In this document: positions 51,685-61,524 of the stretch, one piece after another
Position numbering within the stretch: the stretch's first letter is position 1
Layout of the letters: each line of letters opens with the position of its first letter
From: Gemmatimonadales bacterium
GTDB taxonomy: Bacteria; Gemmatimonadota; Gemmatimonadetes; Gemmatimonadales; GWC2-71-9
Reading direction: 5' to 3'
Length of the DNA: 64,000 nucleotides
Assembly (NCBI GenBank): GCA_041390145.1
Contig: JAWKQM010000004.1
Location: forward strand, 1-64,000
Made by a program: the position numbers and the translations under genes
Notes under the pieces: model-generated
What the model was told of the DNA's origin: nothing
The model's input: the letters and a program-made list of their open reading frames with translations, nothing else
Databases searched by the model: none

Positions 51685-52794
51685 TCAGCGCTTGAGGATG
51701 GTGATGCCGGTGGGCTGCGCCGGCAACGGGGTGGTGCTCACCTTGGTGAGCGTGGTCAGGTCGATCACGTCCACCGCGCCGGGGTCGGCGCCGATGGACT
51801 CCTGGGTCACGTAGGCGTAGCGGCTGTCCGGGCTGAACGCCACGCCGTGCACGATCTTCTTGGTGGTGGGGATCCGCGCCACCTCCTTGAGCGTCTTCGC
51901 GTCGACGACGCTCGCGCTCTGCGCCTTCTTGTTGGTCACCACCACGTACCGCCCGTCCGGCGACGGCTCCACGTTGTAGGCGCCCGCGCCGACGGGCACT
52001 TCCTGGCGCATCGTCAGCGCATCGGTGTCCCATACCTGCAGCGTCCCCTTGTGATTGCAGGCGACGTACAGCGTCCGGTCGTCGGAGGAGAGGCTGACGA
52101 AGGTCGGCGCGCACTCGTTGTCCACCGGCGGCGCGGCGGCGGGCGCACTGGCCGGTGCGGCGTGGTTCATTCCCGCGTGGCCCGCGGCTGCCGCTGGCAT
52201 GGCCATGCCGGAGCCGGTCTTGGCCCGGCGGACCACTTCGAGTGTGGCGGGGTCGATCTGGAGCACTTCGTCGCTGTGCATGCACGAAATCCACACCGCC
52301 GTGCCGGCATGGTTGACCTTCACGCCGTGCGGCATGTCGCAGGCGGCGATGTCGGTGATCGTCATCATGTCCGGCGTATAGACCGCCGAGACCGAATTGA
52401 CCCGGGGGTGGTCGCCATGAAAGTCGGAGTTGGCCACGAAGGCGAAGTCGCCGTCAGGCGTGACCGAGATGGTGGTGGGGAAGTATTCAAGTTGCGCCCG
52501 GCCGGCCACGGTGTCGTTGCTGGCGTCGAACCGCCACAGCGTCCCGTACGGGGTGCCGTGCGCAATCGACACATAGTACCAGCGCTGGTCGGGGGAGACG
52601 GTGATGTTGTGCGGGCCGTCGATGTCCGCGGGCATGACGCCCACCGGCACCACGTGGTCCACCACCAGCGTGGCGCCCTCCGGCCGGAGCCAGGTGACGA
52701 TGTCCCCCGACTCGCTGACCACCCCGACCCGGTACGACTGGGCGGCGAGTGGCGTCGCGACCAGCAAGAGTCCCAGCAAGAGCGAGCCCCGCAT
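51685..52794 (-). CDS. Secreted YncE-like (YVTN) beta-propeller protein
   Basis: The 369-residue protein has a signal peptide (LLVATPLAAQS) and about seven propeller repeats with motifs such as GPHNITVSPDQRWYYVSIA, ISVTPDGDFAFVANSDF, VEPSPDGRYVVVTNKKA and VAFSPDSRYAYVTQES. A His/Met/Ala/Pro-rich insert (GHAGMNHAAPASAPAAAPP) interrupts the middle. It could bind copper or be a flexible linker. Family members act in the periplasm, but roles vary. The ATG at 52794 has GGAGGG five bases upstream, so the 11-residue longer start is rejected. Confidence 0.87.
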   Translation of the reverse strand: MRGSLLLGLLLVATPLAAQSYRVGVVSESGDIVTWLRPEGATLVVDHVVPVGVMPADIDGPHNITVSPDQRWYYVSIAHGTPYGTLWRFDASNDTVAGRAQLEYFPTTISVTPDGDFAFVANSDFHGDHPRVNSVSAVYTPDMMTITDIAACDMPHGVKVNHAGTAVWISCMHSDEVLQIDPATLEVVRRAKTGSGMAMPAAAAGHAGMNHAAPASAPAAAPPVDNECAPTFVSLSSDDRTLYVACNHKGTLQVWDTDALTMRQEVPVGAGAYNVEPSPDGRYVVVTNKKAQSASVVDAKTLKEVARIPTTKKIVHGVAFSPDSRYAYVTQESIGADPGAVDVIDLTTLTKVSTTPLPAQPTGITILKR

Positions 52795-52829
52795 TGCATC
52801 CCTCCGACGCGTGAGTACCGACCCCAAAG

Positions 52830-53531
52830 TTAACCGCTCCCCGCCGGTTCCGCCGACACCGTCCCCCGGAAGGGCGCTGCCTGCTTCAGGAAATTCAGGA
52901 GCCCGCTGGGCCGCCGGAACACCAGGACCAAATCACCGGGAGGCGGGTCGGCGATGCCCTCAACCGTGAGGAAGGCCGGGAGGGTTGCCTCGGCGGGCGC
53001 CATCGCCCGATAGCGACGGCCATGCCACCCGAATTCGAGCGCCGCGGGGAGCCGACGAACGATGTGGTCGAGGAAGTAGTCGTCGTCCACCTGGTAGATG
53101 TCGTCGGCAATCGCTTCGCCGTCGAGGAAGAAGAGGGGATCAAACGCCTCGCCCTCGCCCCGCGCGAAATTCTCCTCGGCGGCCTCGTCGAACGCTTCCA
53201 GCGCCCCCTCGCGGGCGCGCCACTCGAGATGATGCCGCAACTCGTGGGTAAGCGTCTCCCATGCCTCCCCACGCCAGTCGAAGCCGGGGTCCAGCTCCGC
53301 GAGGGCGAGGAACGAGCCGTAGTAGAGCACCACCCGGCTCTGGATCTCGTCGACGGCGCCGGTCTCGCCGGCATGGAAGGGGATGCAGTGCCCGAGGGTG
53401 AAGATCTCGCCGCGGGTGGGATGCGGCACGGCGCGGGGGGAGACGGTGATCTCGGAGATCCCGTCAAGAAACTCGGCCGGCACCTCGGCGCTGAGCTTCG
53501 TGACCAACCTCCGAAAATCGGCGAGATTCAT
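52830..53531 (-). CDS. Zincin-like metallopeptidase family protein
   Basis: This 233-residue protein carries TLTHELRHHLEW, an HExxH zinc site with an extra adjacent His, and a Glu-rich stretch downstream (FDEAAEENFARGEGEAF) that could supply the third ligand. It matches the small single-domain zincin-like families of bacteria; peptidase activity has not been shown for most of them. The C-terminal ~70 residues (LPAFLTVEGIADPPPGDLVLVFRRP) look like a separate strand-rich part. The ATG at 53531 has GGGAGG four bases upstream. That Shine-Dalgarno sequence is itself part of the G-rich tract following the next gene's stop. Confidence 0.75.
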   Translation of the reverse strand: MNLADFRRLVTKLSAEVPAEFLDGISEITVSPRAVPHPTRGEIFTLGHCIPFHAGETGAVDEIQSRVVLYYGSFLALAELDPGFDWRGEAWETLTHELRHHLEWRAREGALEAFDEAAEENFARGEGEAFDPLFFLDGEAIADDIYQVDDDYFLDHIVRRLPAALEFGWHGRRYRAMAPAEATLPAFLTVEGIADPPPGDLVLVFRRPSGLLNFLKQAAPFRGTVSAEPAGSG

Positions 53532-53560
53532 GCTGCCTCCCTGCCCCGCCGCCGCCCTGC

Positions 53561-54829
<1,269 letters not shown>

Positions 54830-54852
54830 TGATCCGCCCTTGTTGTCGGTCT

Positions 54853-56184
54853 TCAGCCTTCAGTCCGCTCCTTGAGCCACCCCTTGAGCGTATCCGCCGC
54901 CACCCGGTCCTGCGTCATCGAATCACGGTGCCGCACGGTCACGGTGCCGTCCTCAAGCGTCTGCCCGTCCACGGTGACGCAGAATGGCGTGCCCGCCTCG
55001 TCCATCCGGCGGTACCGGCGGCCGACCGCGCCGCTGTCGTCGTAGAACGCGGGGACGTGCGGCTTGAGGTCGTGATAGAGCCGGGTGGCAAACTCCGGCA
55101 TCCCGTCCTTCTTGACCAGCGGAAAGATGCCGACCTTGATGGGCGCGATGGACGGATGGAAGCCGAGCACCACCCGGGTGTCGCCCTCGACCTGTTCCTC
55201 GCGGTAGGCGTCGACCAGCGTCGTCAGGGTGACACGGTCGGCCCCGGCCGAGGTCTCGACGATGTACGGCACGAACCGCTCGTTGTTTGCCTGGTCGAAG
55301 TAGTCGAGCTTCTTCCCGGAGGCCGCCTGGTGCCGCTGGAGGTCGAAGTCGGTGCGGTTGTGAATCCCCTCGATCTCGTTCCAGCCGAAGGGAAATTCAT
55401 ACTCGATGTCGTACGCCTCCTTGGCGTAGTGCGCCAGTTCCCCCTCGCCATGCTCGTGCCAGCGCAGCTTGGCCGGATTGAGGCCAAGGGCGTGATGCCA
55501 GGCCATCCGGATCTCGCGCCACCGCTCGAACCACTCGGTGTCGTCGCCCGGCTTCACGAAGAACTGCATCTCCATCTGCTCGAACTCGCGGGTCCGGAAG
55601 ATGAAGTTCCCCGGCGTGATCTCGTTGCGGAACGCCTTGCCGATCTGCGCGATGCCGAAGGGCACCTTCTGGCGCGACCCCTGCAGGACGTTCAGGTAGT
55701 TGACGTAGATCCCCTGGGCGGTCTCGGGACGGAGGTAGATCACGGCGGCCGACTCCTCCACCGGGCCCATGAAGGTCTTGAACATCAGGTTGAAGAGCCG
55801 GGGTTCGGTGAGCTCGCAGGTGGTGTGCTGCCCCGCCTTCTTGCTCGGCTTCTGGGGGCACGGGGCGTCGTCGAGCTTGTCGGCCCGGAACCGCGCCTTG
55901 CAGGTCTTGCAGTCGACCAGCGGGTCGGTGAACCCGGAGACGTGGCCGGAGGCCTCCCACACCTTGGGGTGCATCAGGATGGCGGCGTCGAGGCCCTCGA
56001 TATCGTCGCGGGCCTGGACCATGGCGTGCCACCACCGGTCCTTGATGTTCTTCTTGAGCGCCACGCCGAGGGGGCCGTAGTCCCACACCGAGCCGAGGCC
56101 GCCGTAGATCTCGGAAGACTGGAAGACGAATCCGCGCCGCTTGCAGAGCGACACGAGCTTGTCCATGAGGGTGGTGTCGGCCAT
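54853..56184 (-). CDS. glyQS: Glycyl-tRNA synthetase, dimeric (eukaryote/archaeal-like) type
   Basis: The 443-residue class II synthetase is of the single-chain alpha2 type. SLCKRRGFVFQSSEIYGGLG opens the catalytic domain. PLVDCKTCKARFRADKLDD and the later CELT segment form a probable zinc knuckle. FNLMFKTFMGP, YLRPETAQGIYVNY, FRNEITPGNFIFRTREFEQ and the final motif 3 segment ADRVTLTTLVDAYREE are visible in order. It charges tRNA-Gly. The ATG at 56184 is taken because the upstream 60 codons do not look like protein. It heads a long same-strand run; no T-box-like leader was recognised. Confidence 0.94.
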   Translation of the reverse strand: MADTTLMDKLVSLCKRRGFVFQSSEIYGGLGSVWDYGPLGVALKKNIKDRWWHAMVQARDDIEGLDAAILMHPKVWEASGHVSGFTDPLVDCKTCKARFRADKLDDAPCPQKPSKKAGQHTTCELTEPRLFNLMFKTFMGPVEESAAVIYLRPETAQGIYVNYLNVLQGSRQKVPFGIAQIGKAFRNEITPGNFIFRTREFEQMEMQFFVKPGDDTEWFERWREIRMAWHHALGLNPAKLRWHEHGEGELAHYAKEAYDIEYEFPFGWNEIEGIHNRTDFDLQRHQAASGKKLDYFDQANNERFVPYIVETSAGADRVTLTTLVDAYREEQVEGDTRVVLGFHPSIAPIKVGIFPLVKKDGMPEFATRLYHDLKPHVPAFYDDSGAVGRRYRRMDEAGTPFCVTVDGQTLEDGTVTVRHRDSMTQDRVAADTLKGWLKERTEG

Positions 56185-56474
56185 CTGCCGGCTCGCAGGG
56201 AGGGGGGTGAAGGAGGAGTCTGGATACGCGGGATAATAGACGGGCCCGGAGGGAGCGACAAGCAACGGGTTCTCTGCAAGACTTTGCACGCAATGCACGG
56301 CACGATCGGCTGTTCCCTGCATGAAAGGGCGTGGCAGGAAATCACCTATCTTCCTACATGGCAATGGCTTAGGAATCTGCCCCTGCCCGGCACCTGAATT
56401 GCTTCCTCAGCTCCCCAGTCAGGCCACCCGTGTGGCCAGGAACCCGATCCACCGACCCGAAGCAGGAGTCCGAG
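56185..56474. other. Divergent intergenic region glyS / minor-pilin operon
   Basis: This 290-base gap should carry promoters in both directions. I see one short inverted repeat, TGCAAGACTTTGCA (56275-56288), and a slightly AT-rich patch at 56340-56380, but no confident promoter and no gene. Confidence 0.4.
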
Positions 56475-58286
56475 ATGCGCCCCGAACCGACCTCCCCGGC
56501 AGCGAGCCGGCTCACGACCCTGATGGCCGACCGGCGCGGTTTCGCGCTGGAGGCCACGCTGATCGTGCTGGTCCTCATCTCCGTCCTCGTGGGCGCCTCC
56601 GTGGCGAGCTACGTGATGGTGCAGCGCTCCGGCAGCGTGGACTACCGCGGAACGCGGGTGTCCTACGCCGCCGAGGCGGGGGCCGACGCCGTCATCTCGC
56701 AGCTGGCGGCGAAGATGACGGACGGCATCCTGAGCTCGGCGGACCTCGCCTCCATCACCCTGCCGACGCTCTCGGGCTTCACCTTTGCCGCGCCGACCGT
56801 CACCCAGATCGGGTCGCCGGTCCCGCGGACCATCACCTACGGCCCCTTCAGCGGGCTGATCGGCCTCAACCAGCAGATCGACATCGGCATCACCGCCACC
56901 GACCCGGCCAACAACCGGGCCCAGGTCGTGGTCACGGCCAACGCGCAGTCGATCCCGCTCTTCCAGTTCGGCGTGTTCTACGACGGCGACCTCGAGATCC
57001 ACAACGGTCCCAACCTGGACTTTGCCGGCTGGGTGCACACCAACTCCAACCTGTACCTGAACTCCGGCTCGTCGCAGCACTTCATGGACCTGATCACCAC
57101 GCCGGACAGCATCTTCTGGCAGCGGAAGAACGAGAACGACCGCGACAGCCACACCTATATCAACGACGCCTCGGGCACCCCCCGGACGCTCAACTTCGAC
57201 AGCCGGAGCAACCCCGGCCAGTCGTTCGTGACGGCCAGCAACAGCCTCTTCAACGGCCGGGTCATGACCGGCGTGAGCGGGGTACAGCCCCTCCGCCTGC
57301 CGCTTCCCACCGGGATGCCGCCGATCGAGCTGATCCGGCCCCGCAGCGGCGCCGACGACGCCGACACCCGCGCCGTCAAGTTCGCCTGGAAGGCCACGGC
57401 GCACATCACGGTGGACCTGGCCCAGCTGAACAACGTCAACACCTGCGCCGGCCTGACCATCATCGGCTCGCCCCTGCCCACCGGCGCCAGCTGCGCCATG
57501 TTCTACGGCAAGAGCCAGGCGTACTGGGACAACCGCGAGAACATCGGCGTGGACGTCTTCCAGATCGACGTCGGCGCCCTGCAGACCTGGGCGGCCGCCA
57601 ATTCCGCGCGTGACTACAGCATCATCTACGTCACCTTCATCAACGCGAGCGCCACGAACGCCAACCGCGACTACCCCGCGGTGCGCGTCACCAACGGGGC
57701 CACGCTCCGGGCCCCCATCACGGTCTCCACCGACCGTCCGCTCTATCTCTGGGGCAACTTCAACAGCATCGGGTGGCAGCCGGCGTCGTTCATCGCCGAT
57801 GCGCTGACCATCCTGTCCAGCAACTGGACGGACGCGACGCACACGGTCCCGGCCGGCAACACCGCCGCCGGCGGCGGCTCCGACTACACCAGCACCGCGA
57901 AGACCACCGCGGCCGGCCTGACCACGATCTATGCCGCCGTGGCCGCGGGTCACTCGGCCACGCCGTGCGACTGGCAGCGGACGGGCTGCACCGTGCCGAC
58001 GCCACCCCCGGCGACGAGCGGCGGGAGCTACGGCGGCGGGCTCGAAAACTTCCCGCGATTCCTCGAGAGCTTCGGCGGCTCCCGGACCGTGTTCTACCGC
58101 GGCTCCCTGGTGTCCCTCTTCGAGAGCCAGTATGCCGCCCGGCGGCGCTGGGCGTGGAAGAGCTACTACGACGCCCCGGACCGTGACTGGGCCTTCGACC
58201 TCCGGTTCCGCGACCCGCGCAACCTTCCCCCGGGCACCCCGGTGGTGGGCAGCGTGATTCAGACCTCCTTCCGGCCGGTGTTCTAG
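56475..58286 (+). CDS. Large PilX-like type IV pilus-associated protein
   Basis: The 603-residue protein starts with a basic leader and a prepilin-like segment, RRGFALEATLIVLVLISVLVG, where cleavage after the Gly would expose an FALEA N-terminus. The rest is a large secreted beta-rich region with many Asn/Ser/Thr (TNSNLYLNSGSSQHF, LFNGRVMTGVSGV), a CTVPTPPPATSGGS linker near 510 and an aromatic C-terminal part. It is much longer than normal minor pilins, so it may be a tip adhesin carried by the minor pilus complex. AGGAG lies seven bases before the ATG. It is the first gene of a four-gene pilin operon. Confidence 0.8.
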   Translation: MRPEPTSPAASRLTTLMADRRGFALEATLIVLVLISVLVGASVASYVMVQRSGSVDYRGTRVSYAAEAGADAVISQLAAKMTDGILSSADLASITLPTLSGFTFAAPTVTQIGSPVPRTITYGPFSGLIGLNQQIDIGITATDPANNRAQVVVTANAQSIPLFQFGVFYDGDLEIHNGPNLDFAGWVHTNSNLYLNSGSSQHFMDLITTPDSIFWQRKNENDRDSHTYINDASGTPRTLNFDSRSNPGQSFVTASNSLFNGRVMTGVSGVQPLRLPLPTGMPPIELIRPRSGADDADTRAVKFAWKATAHITVDLAQLNNVNTCAGLTIIGSPLPTGASCAMFYGKSQAYWDNRENIGVDVFQIDVGALQTWAAANSARDYSIIYVTFINASATNANRDYPAVRVTNGATLRAPITVSTDRPLYLWGNFNSIGWQPASFIADALTILSSNWTDATHTVPAGNTAAGGGSDYTSTAKTTAAGLTTIYAAVAAGHSATPCDWQRTGCTVPTPPPATSGGSYGGGLENFPRFLESFGGSRTVFYRGSLVSLFESQYAARRRWAWKSYYDAPDRDWAFDLRFRDPRNLPPGTPVVGSVIQTSFRPVF

Positions 58287-58287
58287 G

Positions 58288-58857
58288 ATGGCACGCATGG
58301 CACCCAACGACCGAGCGGGCTTCACGCTCATCGAGATGGTCATCGTGATCGTCGTCATGGGCCTGGCGATGATGATCGCGGTGCCCCGGTTCCGGGTCTC
58401 GGACAAGACCAAGGCCCGGCAGGCGGCCACCCAGCTCGCGGCGGACCTCGAGGTGGCGCGGTCGACCGCGATGGCCAAGCGGGCCACCGTGCGGGTGGTC
58501 TTCGACCCGAGCACCAGGTCGTATACCGGCTACCTCGACTTCGACCGGGACAACGTCATCGGGGAAACCGCCGCCGAGCGGGATTCGCTCCACGCCTTCG
58601 GCACCCGCGTGCTGCCGACCGGCGCGTCGTTCGGTCGGGCGGGCCAGGTGGACATCACCAACTTCGCGGGCGCGGGGGCGATCACCCTCCCCGCCTCGCA
58701 GATCAACTTCGACGGCCGGGGGCTGTCCACCCCGTTCGGCACCCGCGGCGTCGTCTACCTGCAATTCGCGGCCGACACCGGCGCCGTGGCCGCCGTGACG
58801 GTGTCCGGCGCCGGCGGCGTCCGGCTCTGGACTTCTGAGGGAGGGTATTGGCGATGA
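58288..58857 (+). CDS. FimT/GspH-like minor pseudopilin
   Basis: The 189-residue protein has a canonical prepilin start, DRAGFTLIEMVIVIVVMGLAM, with Glu5 present. KARQAATQLAADLEVARSTAM is the typical amphipathic helix of GspH/FimT, and a beta domain follows (INFDGRGLSTPFGTRGVVYL). It would be processed by PilD and join the minor pilin complex that primes pilus assembly. The start is one base after the stop of the previous gene. The stop overlaps the next start (ATGA). Confidence 0.88.
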   Translation: MARMAPNDRAGFTLIEMVIVIVVMGLAMMIAVPRFRVSDKTKARQAATQLAADLEVARSTAMAKRATVRVVFDPSTRSYTGYLDFDRDNVIGETAAERDSLHAFGTRVLPTGASFGRAGQVDITNFAGAGAITLPASQINFDGRGLSTPFGTRGVVYLQFAADTGAVAAVTVSGAGGVRLWTSEGGYWR

Positions 58858-59225
58858 AGCGGAAGAACGAAGGGGGATTCACCCTCATCTCGGTCATCAT
58901 GGCCGTGGTCATCCTGAGCATCGGGATCATCGCGCTCGGGCGGTCCCAGGCGATGCTGGTCCGCGCCCAGGCCACCAGCGCCAGCCGGGACGTGGCGCTC
59001 GGCATCGCCCGCAACTACGTCGAGGAGGTCCGGAGCCGGACCACCCAGCCGGCCTCGGAAGGGGCAACGGCCGTGGACGAGACGGGCACCGCGAGCGCGG
59101 GCGGGCACTACAGCCGCTCCCTGACGGTCTCGGACCTGGGCGACGGCCTCTACCAGGCCATCTGCAGCGTGACCTATCCGCGGGGCCAGCAGCCCGTCCA
59201 AATCATCACTCTCATCTACCGGTGA
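58854..59225 (+). CDS. PilV/GspI-like minor pilin lacking Glu5
   Basis: A short 123-residue pilin with EGGFTLISVIMAVVILSIGII as leader and helix. The residue at mature position 5, normally Glu, is Ser13 of the precursor. RDVALGIARNYVEEVRSRTTQ is typical of PilV/GspI helices and is followed by a small beta domain. Loss of Glu5 is known for GspK-type tip pseudopilins, so this subunit may sit at the very tip. It is coupled to FimT upstream (ATGA) and PilW downstream (GTGA). Confidence 0.85.
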   Translation: MKRKNEGGFTLISVIMAVVILSIGIIALGRSQAMLVRAQATSASRDVALGIARNYVEEVRSRTTQPASEGATAVDETGTASAGGHYSRSLTVSDLGDGLYQAICSVTYPRGQQPVQIITLIYR

Positions 59226-60154
59226 TCGCCATGCGCGTGCGTCTCCCCGCCGGCCGGGCCGGCTTTACCCTCGTCGAGCTGATGATCGCGATGATCGTCG
59301 GCCTGGTCGTGCTCGCGGCCGCCACCTCCGTCGTCGCGTCCACCTGGAAGGGCATCGCCGGCGGACGCACCCGCGAGGGGCTGGAGCGGAACGCCCGCTT
59401 CATCAACGAGGCGCTGAACCGCGACCTCTCCGAGACCGGCGTCGGCATCGCCTCCAGCGTGCGCTTCGGCTCGCTCACCGTCCGGAACGACACGATCGTG
59501 ATCCTGAGCGTCCCCTACGTGAACGACACCGTGGCGGCGCCGCACACCTTCCAGTACGGGGGCGCCCCGCTGGCCGCCGCCACCGGCAGCTGCGGCACCT
59601 ATTGCGTGGACGTGGACACCGTCCGGTTCGACCTGGCCGCCAACGACCTGGCGCTCCTGCAGGCCAACAACGAGCGGCGCCTCATCGAGGTGACCAACGT
59701 GAGCATCGGGAGCGGCGTGGCCTCGGTGACCTTCCGCCCGGACACCGTCCTCCTCCAGCACGAGGGCGCGTACGCCCGCAACCTCACGCTGCCGAACAAC
59801 GGCGTGGCGGTGACGAAGCTGAAGTTCGTGTCGTATTGGGTGGAGAACGGCGCCCTGATGCGGGCGCAGGAACTGAACCCGAACGGGACACCCAAGGGGG
59901 AGCTGATCGCGACCGGCGTGGACAGCATCCGGGTCCGGCTGGTGTTCAGCGACGGCACCGAGGCGACCACCGCCAATCCGACCGACAGCAACGGCGACAA
60001 CGACTGGGACGACATCCTGGCCATCCGGGTCAACGCCTGGATGCAGGGCGACCCCGTGGATCGCCGCGTCAACAACGGGCAGCCCGTGACCCGCGCCTAC
60101 GGCTGGTGGTTCGCGCCCCGCAACCTGCGCTACGAGAAGAATCGAATCAGCTGA
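59222..60154 (+). CDS. PilW-like minor pilin
   Basis: The 310-residue protein has RAGFTLVELMIAMIVGLVVL with Glu5 present, then the PilW/GspJ-like helix LERNARFINEALNRDLSETGVG and a beta-rich body. DILAIRVNAWMQGD and a Trp-rich end (YGWWFAPRNLRYEK) follow. It would join the minor pilin complex. Either the GTG at 59222, overlapping the previous stop, or the ATG at 59231 may be used. It ends three bases from the convergent purA stop. Confidence 0.88.
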   Translation: MIAMRVRLPAGRAGFTLVELMIAMIVGLVVLAAATSVVASTWKGIAGGRTREGLERNARFINEALNRDLSETGVGIASSVRFGSLTVRNDTIVILSVPYVNDTVAAPHTFQYGGAPLAAATGSCGTYCVDVDTVRFDLAANDLALLQANNERRLIEVTNVSIGSGVASVTFRPDTVLLQHEGAYARNLTLPNNGVAVTKLKFVSYWVENGALMRAQELNPNGTPKGELIATGVDSIRVRLVFSDGTEATTANPTDSNGDNDWDDILAIRVNAWMQGDPVDRRVNNGQPVTRAYGWWFAPRNLRYEKNRIS

Positions 60155-60157
60155 GTC

Positions 60158-61434
60158 CTACACTTCGATGATCTGGTCCCGCCGCGTCCCCACGCTCACG
60201 TAGCGGATGGGGGCGCCGGCGAGGTCCTGCAGCCGGTCCAGGTAGGCCCGCGCCTGCGGCGGCAGGTCCGCCATCCGCCGGGCGCCCTCGGTGGACTTCT
60301 TCCAGCCGGGCAGCACCTCGTACACCGGCTCCACCCGCTCCAACCGCTCCACCTCCGCCGGCAGCTCCTCGCTCCGTTCCCCGTCGATCCGGTACTCCGT
60401 CCCCACCGGGATCTCGCTGAAGCTGTCGAGGACGTCGAGCTTGGTGACCGCCAGGCCCGTCAGGCCGTTGACCCGCACCGAGTACCGCACCACGTTGGCG
60501 TCGAACCACCCGCAGCGCCGGGGGCGCCCGGTGACCGCCCCGAACTCGCCCCCGATCCGCTGCAGCGCCTCCCCGCCCTCCCCCTGCGCCTCCGTGGGCA
60601 GCGGCCCGTTCCCCACCCGCGTCGTGTACGCCTTCACCACCCCCAGCACGCCGTCGATCGCGGTCGGGCCGATCCCCGAGCCGACCGAGGCCCCGCCCGC
60701 CGTCGTGTTGGAGCTCGTCACATACGGGTAGGTGCCGTGGTCGACGTCGAGCAGCGCCCCCTGGGCCCCCTCCAGGAGCACCCGCTGGCCCGACCGCAGC
60801 GCCCGGTGCACCAGGAGCCCGGTGTCGGTCGCCAGGGGCAGCAGGCGGGGCGCCAGGCGCTCCAGGAGCGCCACGTGCTCGTCGAGCGACGCCGGGGCCG
60901 CCCCCATCATCGCCAGGAGCCGGTTGGCCCGGTCCAGCCGCTCCGCGAGCAGCGCCCGGAGCCCCGCCCCGTCCCGCAGGTCGACCACCCGCACGCCCCG
61001 CCGCCCGTACTTGTCCTCGTAGGTCGGGCCGATGCCGCGTCCCGTGGTCCCGATCTTCTGCGACTTCTCGCTCGCGGCGTCGAGCAGCTTGTGATAGGGC
61101 AGCACCAGGTGCGCCCGCTCCGAAATGAAGAGGCGGCCGGTGGTGTCCACGCCCCGCCCGGTCAGTCCGTCGAGCTCCTTGAAGAGGGTCTCCGGGTCGA
61201 GCACCACGCCGTTGCCGATGAGGCAGCGGGCGCCCGCATGCAGGATGCCGGAGGGAATCTGCTGGAGGATGAACTGCTCCTCCCCGATGACCACCGTGTG
61301 GCCCGCGTTGGCGCCCCCCTGGTAGCGCACCACGCAGTCGGCGCGCTCGGACAGCACGTCGACCAGCTTCCCTTCCCTTCGTCACCCCACTGGGCGCCTA
61401 CCACGACGACGCAGTGCGTCTTCGGATCGAACAT
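60158..61434 (-). CDS. purA: Adenylosuccinate synthetase, with a one-base frameshift near its start
   Basis: The enzyme makes adenylosuccinate from IMP, Asp and GTP. The ATG at 61434 (GAGG upstream) begins MFDPKTHCVVVVGAQWGDEGKG, the IMP/GTP catalytic loop. The frame then breaks at 61370-61377, where GGGAAGGGAAG should read with one more G. The rest is intact: VRYQGGANAGHTVV, TTGRGIGPTYEDKYGRRGVRV, LEGAQGALLDVDHGTYPYVTSSNTT and QIIEV at the end. As purA is needed for adenine synthesis and only a G-run is affected, a consensus error is the likeliest explanation. Total length would be about 425 residues. Confidence 0.88.
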
Positions 61435-61465
61435 GGGTCCTCGCACGGGCTCAGGCCAACGAAAA

Positions 61466-61483
61466 GGGCCCCTCGCGGGGCCC
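61466..61483 (-). terminator. Rho-independent terminator of the trpS-pilT-peptidase run
   Basis: On the minus strand GGGCCCC, GCGA, GGGGCCC is followed at once by TTTTCGTT. This is the clearest intrinsic terminator of the window. It lies between the peptidase stop (61525) and the purA start (61434). Confidence 0.8.
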
Positions 61484-61524
61484 GTGTATCCTCAGGGAAA
61501 AGCTAGCGGGCGACGGCCCCGGGG

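Noticed and set aside
56185..56474. Possible T-box leader for glyS
   Set aside because: No T-box core sequence and no terminator/antiterminator pair seen; glyS T-boxes are mainly a Firmicutes feature.
56346..58514. A 722-codon minus-strand frame across the minor-pilin genes
   Set aside because: It is Gly/Arg/Val-rich without domains and lies antisense to clear pilin genes with prepilin leaders.
61162..61446. A separate short gene before purA
   Set aside because: Its first residues are the PurA N-terminus and catalytic loop; it is the 5' part of purA cut off by the frameshift.
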